Assembly (NCBI GenBank): GCA_051004015.1
Contig: JBPCKT010000155.1
Span: 1-11,072 of the forward strand
Direction: 5' to 3'
From: SXOA01 sp051004015
Lineage (GTDB): Bacteria; Planctomycetota; Planctomycetia; Pirellulales; Pirellulaceae
DNA: 11,072 nt
Below the pieces are notes generated by a model. That model made no database searches. It was given only the letters and a program-made list of their open reading frames with translations, and was not told the DNA's origin. The translations under genes and the position numbers were made by a program. This document shows, piece by piece, positions 1-6,419 of this stretch. The number at the start of each line of letters is the position of its first letter. Positions within the stretch are counted from its first letter, which is position 1.

Positions 1-2
1 CA

Positions 3-41
3 TTCGCCATCACCGGCCTCCTTCTGCGGCTGCGCCGCTAG
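3..41 (+). CDS. C-terminal tail of an upstream gene (partial)
   Basis: The third frame from the window edge reads FAITGLLLRLRR and ends at TAG 39-41. A hydrophobic stretch followed by arginines is typical of the end of a last transmembrane helix with a cytoplasmic positive tail, so this is probably the end of an inner-membrane protein. Only twelve residues are visible and the other two frames are also open over this distance. No family can be named. The start lies outside the window. Confidence 0.3.
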   Translation, partial: FAITGLLLRLRR

Positions 42-45
42 AAGG
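20..45 (+). terminator. Terminator-like hairpin over the stop codon of the upstream gene
   Basis: CCTTCT-GCGGC pairs with GCCGC-(T)-AGAAGG around a TGC loop. This gives 11 base pairs with one bulged T at position 39. There is no run of T after it, so it is not a textbook intrinsic terminator. Its position at the end of the preceding reading frame fits a 3' end stem-loop. Confidence 0.35.
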
Positions 46-75
46 CCTGTAGGACGAATGTTTCCTTTCTCAAAA

Positions 76-120
76 TGGCTGGTTTTCACCTGCCGATGGC
101 TGGCTGGTTTTGCCTGCCGA
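76..120 (+). repeat. Imperfect 25-bp tandem duplication (two copies)
   Basis: A unit beginning TGGCTGGTTTTCACCTGCCGA (76-96) recurs at 101-120, with CA missing or changed in the middle (TGGCTGGTTTTGCCTGCCGA). The start-to-start distance is 25 bp. Only two copies exist and nothing similar appears elsewhere in the window, so this is a local duplication and not a CRISPR array. Confidence 0.6.
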
Positions 121-148
121 CTGACAACAAACCGGAGGTATCAAACCC

Positions 149-307
149 TTGTCTCTATTTTGGCAGCTCCTTTATAGCGCACCGGTTTGCCAGGGGCGAA
201 GCGACTACTTCATCGGCGCTGCCAAGGTGGCTCCATTTCTCATCGGCGGAGCAGCCCGCGGCTGGTTTGGCCGCAAGAAGCGTGACCAGGCGGCAGTGCC
301 GCGTTAA
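149..307 (+). CDS. Small hypothetical ORF with TTG start, possibly a gene remnant
   Basis: A strong ribosome-binding sequence, GGAGG at 134-138, stands 10 nt before a TTG that opens a 52-codon frame ending at TAA 305-307. An in-frame TGA at 122-124 rules out a longer frame. The second half looks coding: about two thirds of third positions are G or C, and it reads as a hydrophobic segment (VAPFLIGGAARGWF) followed by a basic tail (GRKKRDQ), like the end of a membrane protein. The first half has less biased codons. It could be a real small membrane protein, or the surviving 3' end of a larger gene. I do not recognise a family. Confidence 0.28.
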   Translation: MSLFWQLLYSAPVCQGRSDYFIGAAKVAPFLIGGAARGWFGRKKRDQAAVPR

Positions 308-334
308 GATTCGCCGCCGACACCGCTCCAACCC

Positions 335-363
335 TTGACCGAACAGGCCCGACAAACTCTGAT
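335..363 (+). promoter_or_regulatory. Putative sigma-70-type promoter for the acyl carrier protein gene
   Basis: TTGACC (335-340) is a 5/6 match to the -35 consensus. Exactly 17 bp later comes TCTGAT (358-363), a 4/6 match to the -10 box. Transcription would start near 370 and leave a leader of about 65 nt before the ATG at 435. The leader contains a small hairpin, CGTTG (373-377) and CAACG (385-389), with seven C residues in the loop. Confidence 0.4.
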
Positions 364-434
364 AAACTAGATCGTTGCCCCCCCCAACGCTCTTTGCATC
401 CGTGAAGAGTTAGTCAGCCTGCCAGGACGAACGC

Positions 435-689
435 ATGGACGAGGTGGAAGCGACCGTTCTCGAAGCTCTCAAGGCCAAAGCGGGGTCCCGCGCGCCGCTT
501 ACTCTCGCTGACGACCTCGCCAGGCTCAGTATTGACTCCTTGGCCATGGCGGAGCTGGCCCTTGAAATCGAGCAGCGGCTCAAGATTCGCCTGGACGAAG
601 GAGTGCTGGAGCAGCGGACCGTGAAGGATCTGGTCCACTATGCCCAGAAGCTGGTAGAAAAACAGAAGCCGCAGACCAGCTCGAAGTAG
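435..689 (+). CDS. Acyl carrier protein
   Basis: This 84-residue protein has the size and four-helix pattern of an acyl carrier protein. It carries the phosphopantetheine attachment motif D34-S35-L36 inside LSIDSLAMAEL, followed by the acidic helix II (AELALEIEQRL) that docks partner enzymes. In the family, Ser35 is modified by a 4'-phosphopantetheinyl transferase and then carries acyl chains as thioesters in the cytoplasm. It differs from the usual FabF-linked AcpP in having LSIDSL where GADSL is typical, and no fatty-acid synthesis genes lie nearby. It is therefore more likely a specialised or orphan carrier than the housekeeping AcpP. The start is supported by AGGA (424-427) ahead of the ATG. 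The next gene follows after 26 bp and may be co-transcribed. Confidence 0.85.
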   Translation: MDEVEATVLEALKAKAGSRAPLTLADDLARLSIDSLAMAELALEIEQRLKIRLDEGVLEQRTVKDLVHYAQKLVEKQKPQTSSK

Positions 690-715
690 TCAGAGCTCGC
701 CCCTCAGCCCGCATC

Positions 716-1123
716 ATGCCCACCGACCGCCAAAGCGAACCTCCCCGCTGGCCGGTCCTTTCCCTCGGCCGTCGTGATCAAGCGGTCGCCGCGTTCTTCC
801 TGGCCCTTGCCCTCCTCGCGATTGGCTTTCATTGGACCTGGCAAGCCGCCCACCGCCATCGGCTCATCGAGATCGACCACGTGCAGCCTGAGCTGGCCGA
901 ATTCAAAGTCGATATCAATCAGGCCGATTGGCCGGAGCTCGCACTGATGCCCGGTGTCGGCGAAGTCCTGGCCAAGCGCATCGTCACTGACCGCGGCGCC
1001 AACGGCCCTTTCCAGGACCACTCGGATCTCCGCCGCGTCCGCGGTATCGGTCCCAAGACTCTCGATGGGATGCGTCCCTACCTAATTCCCATGCCCGACG
1101 CAGCAGCGACGGCGGGGCGGTAG
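716..1123 (+). CDS. Membrane-anchored ComEA-like helix-hairpin-helix protein
   Basis: This 135-residue protein has a short polar N-terminus, one transmembrane helix at about residues 22-39 (VAAFFLALALLAIGFHW), a linker, and a C-terminal double helix-hairpin-helix domain. The domain opens with VDINQAD (65-71), the common start of ComEA-type HhH domains. It then has hairpins LMPGVGEVLAKRIV (77-90) and RVRGIGPKTLDGM (107-119). In the family, such domains bind double-stranded DNA without sequence specificity. In ComEA they sit outside the membrane and take part in DNA uptake. The one-helix, soluble-HhH layout matches ComEA, but no com genes are nearby, so a competence role is only an inference. 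Its pairing with the acyl carrier protein upstream is probably a conserved neighbourhood without an obvious functional link. Confidence 0.85.
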   Translation: MPTDRQSEPPRWPVLSLGRRDQAVAAFFLALALLAIGFHWTWQAAHRHRLIEIDHVQPELAEFKVDINQADWPELALMPGVGEVLAKRIVTDRGANGPFQDHSDLRRVRGIGPKTLDGMRPYLIPMPDAAATAGR

Positions 1124-1201
1124 ATTCGACAACAGCTCGCGGATTATCTTTCAAGATTTCCCGAGGGACTTTTTTCTCCACGGGGAACTATCTTGTCGTG
1201 A

Positions 1202-1771
1202 ATGACTGACAAGCAGTCCAGTGCGGCGAGGGATTCGCCATCCCAGTCGATTGACTGGGGGGCCTGTCTAACCGCGCATGAGCATTGGCTGAGGAAGGTC
1301 ATTTATGCTCGCACCGGCGAGCAACAGGCGGTGGACGAGGTGTTCCAGCAGATGGCCTTGGCCGCCGTGGAACAGCGATCACCGCTGGCGGACATCGAGA
1401 AGGCTCCCGCCTGGCTGCATCGGTTGGCGGTGGTTTGCGCTGCTCGCTATCGGCGGAAGCTGGGACGGGGACGCAAAGCGATGGCGGCCGTCGCGGAGCA
1501 CCGCCGGCATGAATGCAACGGACACGCGCCGGACCTGCTCGAGTGGCTCTCCGGCCAGGAACGGCAGGAGCAGACGCGGCAGGCGCTGGCCCGGCTGGCG
1601 GGCCGCGACGCGGAAGTGCTCCTGCTGAAGTATGGCGAGCGCTGGAGCTATCGGCAGATTTCCGAGCGGCTGGGAATCACGGAAAAGGCCGTAGACACGC
1701 GGCTGGTGCGGGCCCGCGAGCGGCTGCGGCACGAACTGGTACGGCGAGGAATCGAAGGAATTGAACCATGA
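1202..1771 (+). CDS. RNA polymerase sigma factor, ECF subfamily
   Basis: This 189-residue protein has the two-domain ECF layout. Region 2 covers about residues 22-88 (HEHWLRKVIYARTGEQQAVDEVFQQ, then APAWLHRLAVVCAARYRRK). Region 4 covers about 128-180, with the helix-turn-helix YRQISERLGITEKAVDTRLVRARERLR that would read the -35 element. Between them lies a short linker. It would recruit RNA polymerase to a small regulon while held inactive by the membrane protein encoded next. The ATG of that gene overlaps this stop as ATGA (1768-1771), a sign of translational coupling and of a cognate sigma/anti-sigma pair. I could not find a convincing ECF-type autoregulatory promoter in 1124-1201. The Shine-Dalgarno signal is weak. 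Confidence 0.9.
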   Translation: MTDKQSSAARDSPSQSIDWGACLTAHEHWLRKVIYARTGEQQAVDEVFQQMALAAVEQRSPLADIEKAPAWLHRLAVVCAARYRRKLGRGRKAMAAVAEHRRHECNGHAPDLLEWLSGQERQEQTRQALARLAGRDAEVLLLKYGERWSYRQISERLGITEKAVDTRLVRARERLRHELVRRGIEGIEP

Positions 1772-2451
1772 ACACGCTTGACTTTGGTGAACGCACAAAG
1801 CTCTGGCTCGACCGCCTGGCCTGTGGTGAGCTGGATGAGCCGACACGAACGAAGCTTTTTGCCTGGCTTGATGCCGAGCCGCTCCGCTGGCGAGAGTGCG
1901 CGCTGGCTTGCCTTGAATCGCAGACCTGGAATGAGGCATTAGGGGACTCGTCTGAATCCAAGGAGACCCTTGGTCAGGCGTTACGGCGGGGTCAGGAGAC
2001 CCGCGCCGAACTTCCAGTGTTACGAACCGCCTTGGCCAGCCGCATTTCCACGCTCACTACCGTCGCGGCGTTGCTACTCGTGGCTTTTGGCCTCGGTGCA
2101 TTCTCGCGCGGTTGGTTGACTCCTCCAACGGACTCTGTCGTGGAAAATCCGCAACACCCGGCGGAAGCTGAACCATCCGGCCCCTTGATGGCAACTGTCT
2201 CGTTGAGGCAGGGACGGGGCCTCAACATTCCAGCGACGCTGCAAATTCCCGTGATGGCGGTCCAGAATTCCGCGGCGGAGAGGCCTGCTTCGAGCAGCAT
2301 TTCGGAATACGAGCGGCAGAAGTGGGAGCGACGCGGATATCAATTGATCAAAGAGCGGCGGTTCCTGCCCGCCGAGTTGCCCGGCGGGAAGAAGGTGGTG
2401 GTGCCGGTCGAGCAAATCAAGGCAAGTTACGTTGGTTCCAGAGTTTCGTAA
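1768..2451 (+). CDS. Anti-sigma-like single-pass membrane protein
   Basis: The 227-residue product has a cytoplasmic helical N-terminus (about 1-90), one transmembrane helix at about 93-113 (ISTLTTVAALLLVAFGLGAFS) and a periplasmic C-terminal part. The N-terminal stretch ELDEPTRTKLFAWLDAEP, followed by RWRECALACLESQTW, resembles the small helical domain of planctomycete anti-sigma/FecR-type regulators. It lacks the HxxxCxxC zinc motif of ZAS-type anti-sigma factors. The periplasmic end has a compact segment (178-222, rich in RR, PGGKKVVVPV) that could sense or bind a partner. Coupling to the sigma gene by a 4-bp overlap is the main argument for function. The call as anti-sigma is inferred; family membership was not tested. 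Confidence 0.7.
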   Translation: MNTLDFGERTKLWLDRLACGELDEPTRTKLFAWLDAEPLRWRECALACLESQTWNEALGDSSESKETLGQALRRGQETRAELPVLRTALASRISTLTTVAALLLVAFGLGAFSRGWLTPPTDSVVENPQHPAEAEPSGPLMATVSLRQGRGLNIPATLQIPVMAVQNSAAERPASSSISEYERQKWERRGYQLIKERRFLPAELPGGKKVVVPVEQIKASYVGSRVS

Positions 2452-2455
2452 GGAG
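2450..2455 (+). promoter_or_regulatory. Ribosome-binding site of the PDZ protein gene, fused to the preceding stop
   Basis: AAGGAG starts inside the TAA stop codon (2449-2451) of the anti-sigma-like gene and lies 8 nt before ATG 2464. It is one of the few strong Shine-Dalgarno signals in the window. It supports both the start choice and reinitiation-coupled translation of the three-gene unit. Confidence 0.7.
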
Positions 2456-2463
2456 ATGATGCG

Positions 2464-3711
2464 ATGAAGTTGCAAGCCCACTGCTATTTGACTGTCTTGC
2501 TGGCGATGGCCTGTTCTTTTGCCGTATTGTCGGCCCAGGACCAGCCCGCAAATCCAAAAATCCAGGAGTACGAGCAGAGTCTGGAGAAAATTCACGCTCA
2601 AGCCTCGAACGTCAACCAATGGCATTCGAAGCACGCAGAGGCGTGGTCCGAAAGGCAGTGCCGCTCTTGCCACGGCGGCACCCATGACGCGGGAGGTGGC
2701 CTTCGGCGGCCGCGTTTCAGAAGCCAGGTATTCGCCGAGGAGTACCAGCTCTTGCTTTCAACGGCAACCGTGGCCAATTCCCTGGGCATCGAAGCCGCTC
2801 CGCTCGACAGCACGCTGAGAGCCCATCTGAACATCGACGAGAAGGCCGGCTTGGTGCTGGTGAATGTTCCCGAAGGGAGCGAGGGGGCCAAGGCGGGACT
2901 GAAGCAGCACGACGTGGTGCTGAATGTCGATCAGCACCAGGTGAACGAGCCGGCCAAATTCAACGAGCTGGTCGGCGGCTTGCAAGGCAAGAAAGCCAGC
3001 ATCGGGGTGCTACGTGCCGGCAAACCGCTGTCGGTGGAAGTTGCCGTTCCGCAGTTGCCCCTGGCGGTGCTGGACCGCTCCGCGTCGATCGGAGTCGAGC
3101 TATCCGATTGGGGGGCGGCAAGTGAAAACCGCTATCGCCTCGGCGTGACCCTGTCCGAAGCCGACGACACGCTCCGCAGCCATCTCAAGCTGGCGGCCGG
3201 CGAGGGACTGGTCGTAACCGAAGTGGTTGACGAAAGTCCCGCGGCAAAAATGGGGGTCAAGCAGCACGACGTGCTCACCGAGCTCGACGGTAAACGGCTG
3301 ACGAGCGTGGACGGGGTCAACGCCCAAATTCAGGAGATCCAGGACAAAACGGTCGTGCTCAAGCTGCTTCGCAGCGGCCAGGAAGTGACCTGCCAGATAG
3401 CACCCAAGAAGAGCAGCGAGCGGGAGCGGCTTTTTTTGCACGAAGTCGTGCTCCAGGACCAAACCCATCACCCGGCGATTGTGCGGTGGATCGACGTGAA
3501 AAGCGGCAAAGCCGTAGAAGCGGGCGAAGTCCTATCTTCTCTTGAGCCTGCCTCCGATGCCGCCGCGCAGCTCGCGGAGCTCAAGAAGCAGCTCGCCGAG
3601 CTCGGCAAGACCGTGGAGAAGCTGGAAGCGGTGATTGCCCCCCCGGCCCCGCCGGCGGAAGAGAAGAAGCCGGAGGCAAAGAAGCCCGAGGAGAACCCCG
3701 AGAAGAAATGA
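2464..3711 (+). CDS. Exported double-PDZ protein with a CxxCH motif
   Basis: This 415-residue protein starts with a signal peptide (1-24, cleavage likely after LSA). A His-rich segment (43-74) follows, containing the motif C66-R-S-C-H70 with further histidines at 54, 57 and 74. Two PDZ domains come next at about 105-197 and 224-313. They look like an internal duplication, since both carry the phrase KQHDV after a hydrophobic ligand-binding strand. The end has a predicted coiled coil (about 363-391) and a Pro/Glu/Lys-rich tail. PDZ domains bind C-terminal or unfolded peptide ends. CxxCH in an exported protein is the attachment site for c-type haem, though a single motif could also bind metal or form a disulfide. 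No protease domain is present, so this is not a DegP-type protease. Its place as third gene of a sigma/anti-sigma operon suggests an envelope sensor or effector. Confidence 0.8.
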   Translation: MKLQAHCYLTVLLAMACSFAVLSAQDQPANPKIQEYEQSLEKIHAQASNVNQWHSKHAEAWSERQCRSCHGGTHDAGGGLRRPRFRSQVFAEEYQLLLSTATVANSLGIEAAPLDSTLRAHLNIDEKAGLVLVNVPEGSEGAKAGLKQHDVVLNVDQHQVNEPAKFNELVGGLQGKKASIGVLRAGKPLSVEVAVPQLPLAVLDRSASIGVELSDWGAASENRYRLGVTLSEADDTLRSHLKLAAGEGLVVTEVVDESPAAKMGVKQHDVLTELDGKRLTSVDGVNAQIQEIQDKTVVLKLLRSGQEVTCQIAPKKSSERERLFLHEVVLQDQTHHPAIVRWIDVKSGKAVEAGEVLSSLEPASDAAAQLAELKKQLAELGKTVEKLEAVIAPPAPPAEEKKPEAKKPEENPEKK

Positions 3712-3729
3712 AGTCCTCGTTTCCACGGA

Positions 3730-3749
3730 CCTCCTTGGGAACAAGGAGG
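3730..3749. terminator. Hairpin between convergent genes, likely bidirectional terminator
   Basis: CCTCCTTG (3730-3737) and CAAGGAGG (3742-3749) form a perfect 8-bp stem closed by GGAA, a GNRA-type tetraloop on the plus strand. It lies in the 45-bp gap between the end of the PDZ gene and the end of the convergent GH62 gene. No T-run follows on either strand, so termination may be weak or factor-assisted. RNA 3' end protection is an alternative. Confidence 0.6.
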
Positions 3750-3756
3750 CGTGAAA

Positions 3757-4782
3757 CTACGGCGCTAGCTCCAGCACTCCTAGCCGCCAGGGAATTTTCC
3801 CGTAGCCCTTTCCCGCGCGGGCCTGGTCGCTCACGCCTTGGAACAGGAACTTGAGCCGGGCAGGATCGACCTCCAGCCTTTCATCGCTGCCGCTGCGGAG
3901 GAGCTCGCCGTGACTGATGGAGGTCGTCCACATGTCTCCCCTGAATTTAGTTTTGGAGGCCAGGGCAAAGGACTTATCGAGAGACGCGGCGAGCGCCTGC
4001 CATTTGCCATCGAGCTGGTCGGCGGTATAGGCCTTGTAGTAGCGGATGCCCCCGGGTCCCTGGGCCTCAATAATGGTTAGGTACTCGTCGCGCCCCTTGA
4101 GCTTGTAGGTGTGGCTGGCCTCGAAGATGTCCCCTTCCAGTGCGACCTCCGGCTGTTTCCAGCCGCGCGGGAAGTTTGCGAGCGGCGTATCGCTGCGCCA
4201 CATCTTGCCATCCAGGGATGTGAAGAAGAGGTGGGCCTTCGTTTTGTCGCAAATGATCCAGAAGTCGATCCAACGGTCAATCTTGGGCTCCTTGTCGAAC
4301 AGCAATACTGGCTTTGACCAGCCTGCTGGGTCGGCGAGGCTCTCATTGGTGGAGAACGCCGGCTGCAGCTCGGGCTTCCGGGTCTTGTCGCTGGTTTGAA
4401 AGAGCAGATACCACTTCTTGTGCGGCGTGAAATAGAAGACCTGCGGGGCGCAGAAATAGCCGTCGGAAATCGTCAGCACATGCCGCTCCGCTTTGTCGGC
4501 GCTGGCCCAATCGGCGAAATTGAGATACTCAATCTGATGTGTCCGCTTCTGGCTGCGAATCGTGGCGAAGACGTGCCACTTGCCGCCGTGGAATACAACC
4601 GTCGGATCCTTGATGGCATGGCAAGGATCACTGTCGCGCTGCGCGGGAGAGACAAGTGGTCCGCTTGCCAGCCATCGAAAGCCCCCGCTGGGCCAGGGAT
4701 CTTTGGCGGCACATTCGCAATGGACACCCAAGGCCAGCAGTGAAATGCATAGCCGAGCGCGGATAAGATGGGGAGCGAGCAT
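3757..4782 (-). CDS. Secreted GH62 alpha-L-arabinofuranosidase
   Basis: GH62 enzymes remove single arabinofuranosyl side chains from arabinoxylan or arabinan by an inverting mechanism on a five-bladed beta-propeller. This 341-residue protein has a signal peptide (1 to about 26, ending CECAA) and then one GH62 domain with no carbohydrate-binding module. The expected catalytic triad is in place: D59 in HAIKDPTVVF as base, D173 in RWIDFWIICD as pKa modulator, and E221 in IFEASHTYKLKG as acid. Other family phrases are present, including DGYFCAPQVFYF, LFFTSLDGKMWRSDTPLANFP and YLTIIEAQGPGGIRYYKAYTA. The gene lies 41 bp downstream of the outer-membrane protein gene on the same strand, so co-transcription is likely. 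The ATG lacks a clear Shine-Dalgarno. Related GH43 or GH117 propellers are a less likely reading because of the WID-WIICD signature. Confidence 0.9.
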   Translation of the reverse strand: MLAPHLIRARLCISLLALGVHCECAAKDPWPSGGFRWLASGPLVSPAQRDSDPCHAIKDPTVVFHGGKWHVFATIRSQKRTHQIEYLNFADWASADKAERHVLTISDGYFCAPQVFYFTPHKKWYLLFQTSDKTRKPELQPAFSTNESLADPAGWSKPVLLFDKEPKIDRWIDFWIICDKTKAHLFFTSLDGKMWRSDTPLANFPRGWKQPEVALEGDIFEASHTYKLKGRDEYLTIIEAQGPGGIRYYKAYTADQLDGKWQALAASLDKSFALASKTKFRGDMWTTSISHGELLRSGSDERLEVDPARLKFLFQGVSDQARAGKGYGKIPWRLGVLELAP

Positions 4783-4823
4783 GGTTCACTTTTCTAGCTG
4801 CGTCCGCCAAATGACAGATGCAC

Positions 4824-5750
4824 TTAGAACCGTTTTACCAGACCGGTCCCCACAAAGTAGTCGTCCGAGGCATGGCTCAGGCCGACGCCCGCCCGGATAT
4901 CGAGTTGCAAGTCGTTGGTCACGGAGAAGGTAAACCCGCCATTCAGATAGTGCTGCGTTCGAGCTGCGAGGGAGCCGGAAGGAAACAAGGCGAACCATTC
5001 GGTATACATCCCGAGCTGCTCGGTCAGGGCAATGCCGACCGTGAAGGACTGAGCGACCTCCAGATAGACGTCCCCCAAATCATCGACCGACCGATTGGCT
5101 TGCGTGCTGCCGCCAAAACTGAACGTTTCGGTAATGTCCCATCCATACAGCCAGTTTACCCCCGGCATGACGAGACCGGTCGTGAATGCGCTGCTGCCGG
5201 TGGGGACGGTCATTTGCGGCACCAACGCCATTTCCGGCAGGATCCCTTCTTGCGGAGTCAGTCCCAGCTTGACGCCCAGATACAAGTCTTCCGATCCGCT
5301 TGCCCTAGTCTGGGGCAACGGCGGAGCGAAGGAATCCGTGGCCGCGGCATTATAGGCGATGCGGAATTCGAACCATTCGGCAAACATCCCAATGCGCCAC
5401 AGCATTTCCGGAAAGGAATGTCCGCGCGTTCGCACGCCGTCGTCATTATTGGAAGTGAACGTGTATCCCATTTCGACCTGCGCCACACCACGCCCCACGG
5501 TGGTGCTGGCCTCCGTGAAATCCGGCCGGTCCGAAACCAGCGGCTCGTCGCGTCCCGGCGGGCCGCCTTCAAAGCTGGTGCCGTAGCTCCACTGCAGTAG
5601 CGTCCCCCGGCCGCTCTCCGCATAGCCTGGTTCATACTCGGACAGGTCGACCATCGGCTCCTGGGCGCAGCAGGTCGGCAACCTGACAAGGAGGAGGGCG
5701 ACTAGGACAGCGCTGAGAACTGCTCCGCTGATTGCTCGCGTTGATTTCAC
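4824..5750 (-). CDS. Outer-membrane transporter-like beta-barrel (phenol MetA-type)
   Basis: From the GTG at 5750 the protein has about 308 residues. It has a strong signal peptide (MKSTRAISG, then a hydrophobic core, ending CCAQ). Next is SDRPDFTEASTTVGRGVAQVEMGYTF, a phrase typical of planctomycete proteins assigned to the phenol-degradation MetA/transporter family. Alternating beta strands follow, and the C-terminus ends in aromatic F (GLVKRF), as outer-membrane barrels do. An upstream in-frame GTG at 5792 would add 14 residues but lacks a ribosome-binding site and spoils the signal peptide. GTG 5750 has AAGGA nine bases upstream. Family members are assumed to form outer-membrane channels or sensors, and the substrate is unknown. 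Being directly upstream of GH62, it may pass or sense saccharides, but that is inference. Confidence 0.75.
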   Translation of the reverse strand: MKSTRAISGAVLSAVLVALLLVRLPTCCAQEPMVDLSEYEPGYAESGRGTLLQWSYGTSFEGGPPGRDEPLVSDRPDFTEASTTVGRGVAQVEMGYTFTSNNDDGVRTRGHSFPEMLWRIGMFAEWFEFRIAYNAAATDSFAPPLPQTRASGSEDLYLGVKLGLTPQEGILPEMALVPQMTVPTGSSAFTTGLVMPGVNWLYGWDITETFSFGGSTQANRSVDDLGDVYLEVAQSFTVGIALTEQLGMYTEWFALFPSGSLAARTQHYLNGGFTFSVTNDLQLDIRAGVGLSHASDDYFVGTGLVKRF

Positions 5751-5759
5751 GGCCCATGG

Positions 5760-5764
5760 TCCTT
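5760..5764 (-). promoter_or_regulatory. Ribosome-binding site fixing the GTG start at 5750
   Basis: Read on the minus strand, AAGGA ends nine bases before GTG 5750. An ATG in between (CCATGGG) is in another frame and leads only to a shadow frame. The alternative GTG at 5792 has no such signal. Confidence 0.5.
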
Positions 5765-5894
5765 GCGACAAATGCGGTAAGTTTAGGAACACCTGCTATC
5801 AAAGTAATCGACGCCAAGCCACGCTTTCTCACAATCAAAAAAATGATTTTGGGCATTCAAAAAGCGGCCGCGGACGGGCTGCGCTGTTGTTCTG

Positions 5895-5906
5895 GCAGCT
5901 AGCTGC
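5895..5906. repeat. 12-bp perfect palindrome between two minus-strand genes
   Basis: GCAGCTAGCTGC is its own reverse complement. It sits in the roughly 210-bp gap between the porin remnant and the outer-membrane barrel gene. It could be a dimeric regulator site for the downstream gene or the end of the porin transcript. I see no clear promoter boxes in this gap. Confidence 0.35.
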
Positions 5907-5962
5907 GTGATGAATGAGACTTCCCGACGACTCCAATTGCAGCGACGGGACTCGTGACTGGG

Positions 5963-6270
5963 TTAATAGTTGACTTGGAACTGAAGGCGCAGCAGTTGGC
6001 CTTCGAACTGGCGGTAGGACATGACACCGACATCGCTGAATGCGGTGGTGTTCGTGCGGTCGGTATCCGTATACATGGCAGTGAACTCCATTTGAGGGTT
6101 GAGCTGCCACTCCAGACCAGTAGAAAAACACGCAGAGCGTGCGGAGGCAGTATTTCCCCTGCGGAGGGCGAAGTGGGGTGCTGCTAATGTCCTTGAGCCA
6201 GCGCAATCGTCGTCGCGACGGTCAAAGCCGCAGCTAGCACGACGGGCAGCAACGATCGGATAGGCGTCAT
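5963..6270 (-). pseudogene. Collapsed porin gene: signal peptide and last beta strands only
   Basis: Read on the minus strand, ATG 6270 opens a convincing signal peptide (MTPIRSLLPVVLAAALTVA, ending IALAQGH) that hits TAG at 6184-6186. In another frame, about 70 bp further on, a typical outer-membrane porin C-terminus begins: TGLEWQLNPQMEFTAMY. It ends with FEGQLLRLQFQVNY at TAA 5963-5965 and its terminal aromatic Tyr. Intact porins of this kind usually have 350-500 residues, so most of the barrel is missing and the frame is broken. The junction region (about 6118-6186) holds a CACGC-AGA-GCGTG palindrome. Two further in-frame ATGs (6300, 6309) precede 6270. A tiny intact protein from either frame is possible but unlikely. 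I infer an OprO/P-like porin relic. Confidence 0.65.
6129..6141. repeat. REP-like palindrome at the porin deletion junction
   Basis: CACGC-AGA-GCGTG is a 5-bp stem with a 3-nt loop. From memory, this core occurs in many bacterial repetitive extragenic palindromes of the ACGCAGAGCGT type. It sits exactly between the two porin fragments. Only one copy exists in the window, so its repeat nature cannot be shown here. Confidence 0.4.
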
Positions 6271-6419
6271 AGTCGTTAGTCCGGGAGAATAGAGTACCAT
6301 CGTGCTCATCGGAAAGGCTTCTGTATTCCATGCAACCAATCCTTCATCTTCACCCAGCCTTAACAATTAAACAGAAAATGCGTTTGGCTCTCCCCCACGA
6401 AATTCTGGCGAGTGAGTCG

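Noticed and set aside
76..120. Possible CRISPR-like repeats
   Set aside because: There are only two adjacent imperfect copies with no spacers and no cas genes.
1124..1201. ECF-type autoregulatory promoter (GGAAC near 1181)
   Set aside because: GGAAC is present, but no matching -10 element lies at proper spacing before the start codon at 1202.
2074..2685. Minus-strand frame of 203 codons across the anti-sigma-like and PDZ genes
   Set aside because: It spans the junction of two well-supported plus-strand genes and has no recognisable domain.
4818..5600. Long plus-strand open frame (260 codons) opposite the outer-membrane barrel gene
   Set aside because: It is rich in Arg, Gly and His without domains. 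The minus-strand frame has a signal peptide, beta-strand pattern and terminal Phe, so this is an antisense shadow.
5750..5792. Longer start (GTG 5792) for the outer-membrane barrel protein
   Set aside because: It lacks a ribosome-binding site and would place 14 extra residues before an otherwise normal signal peptide.
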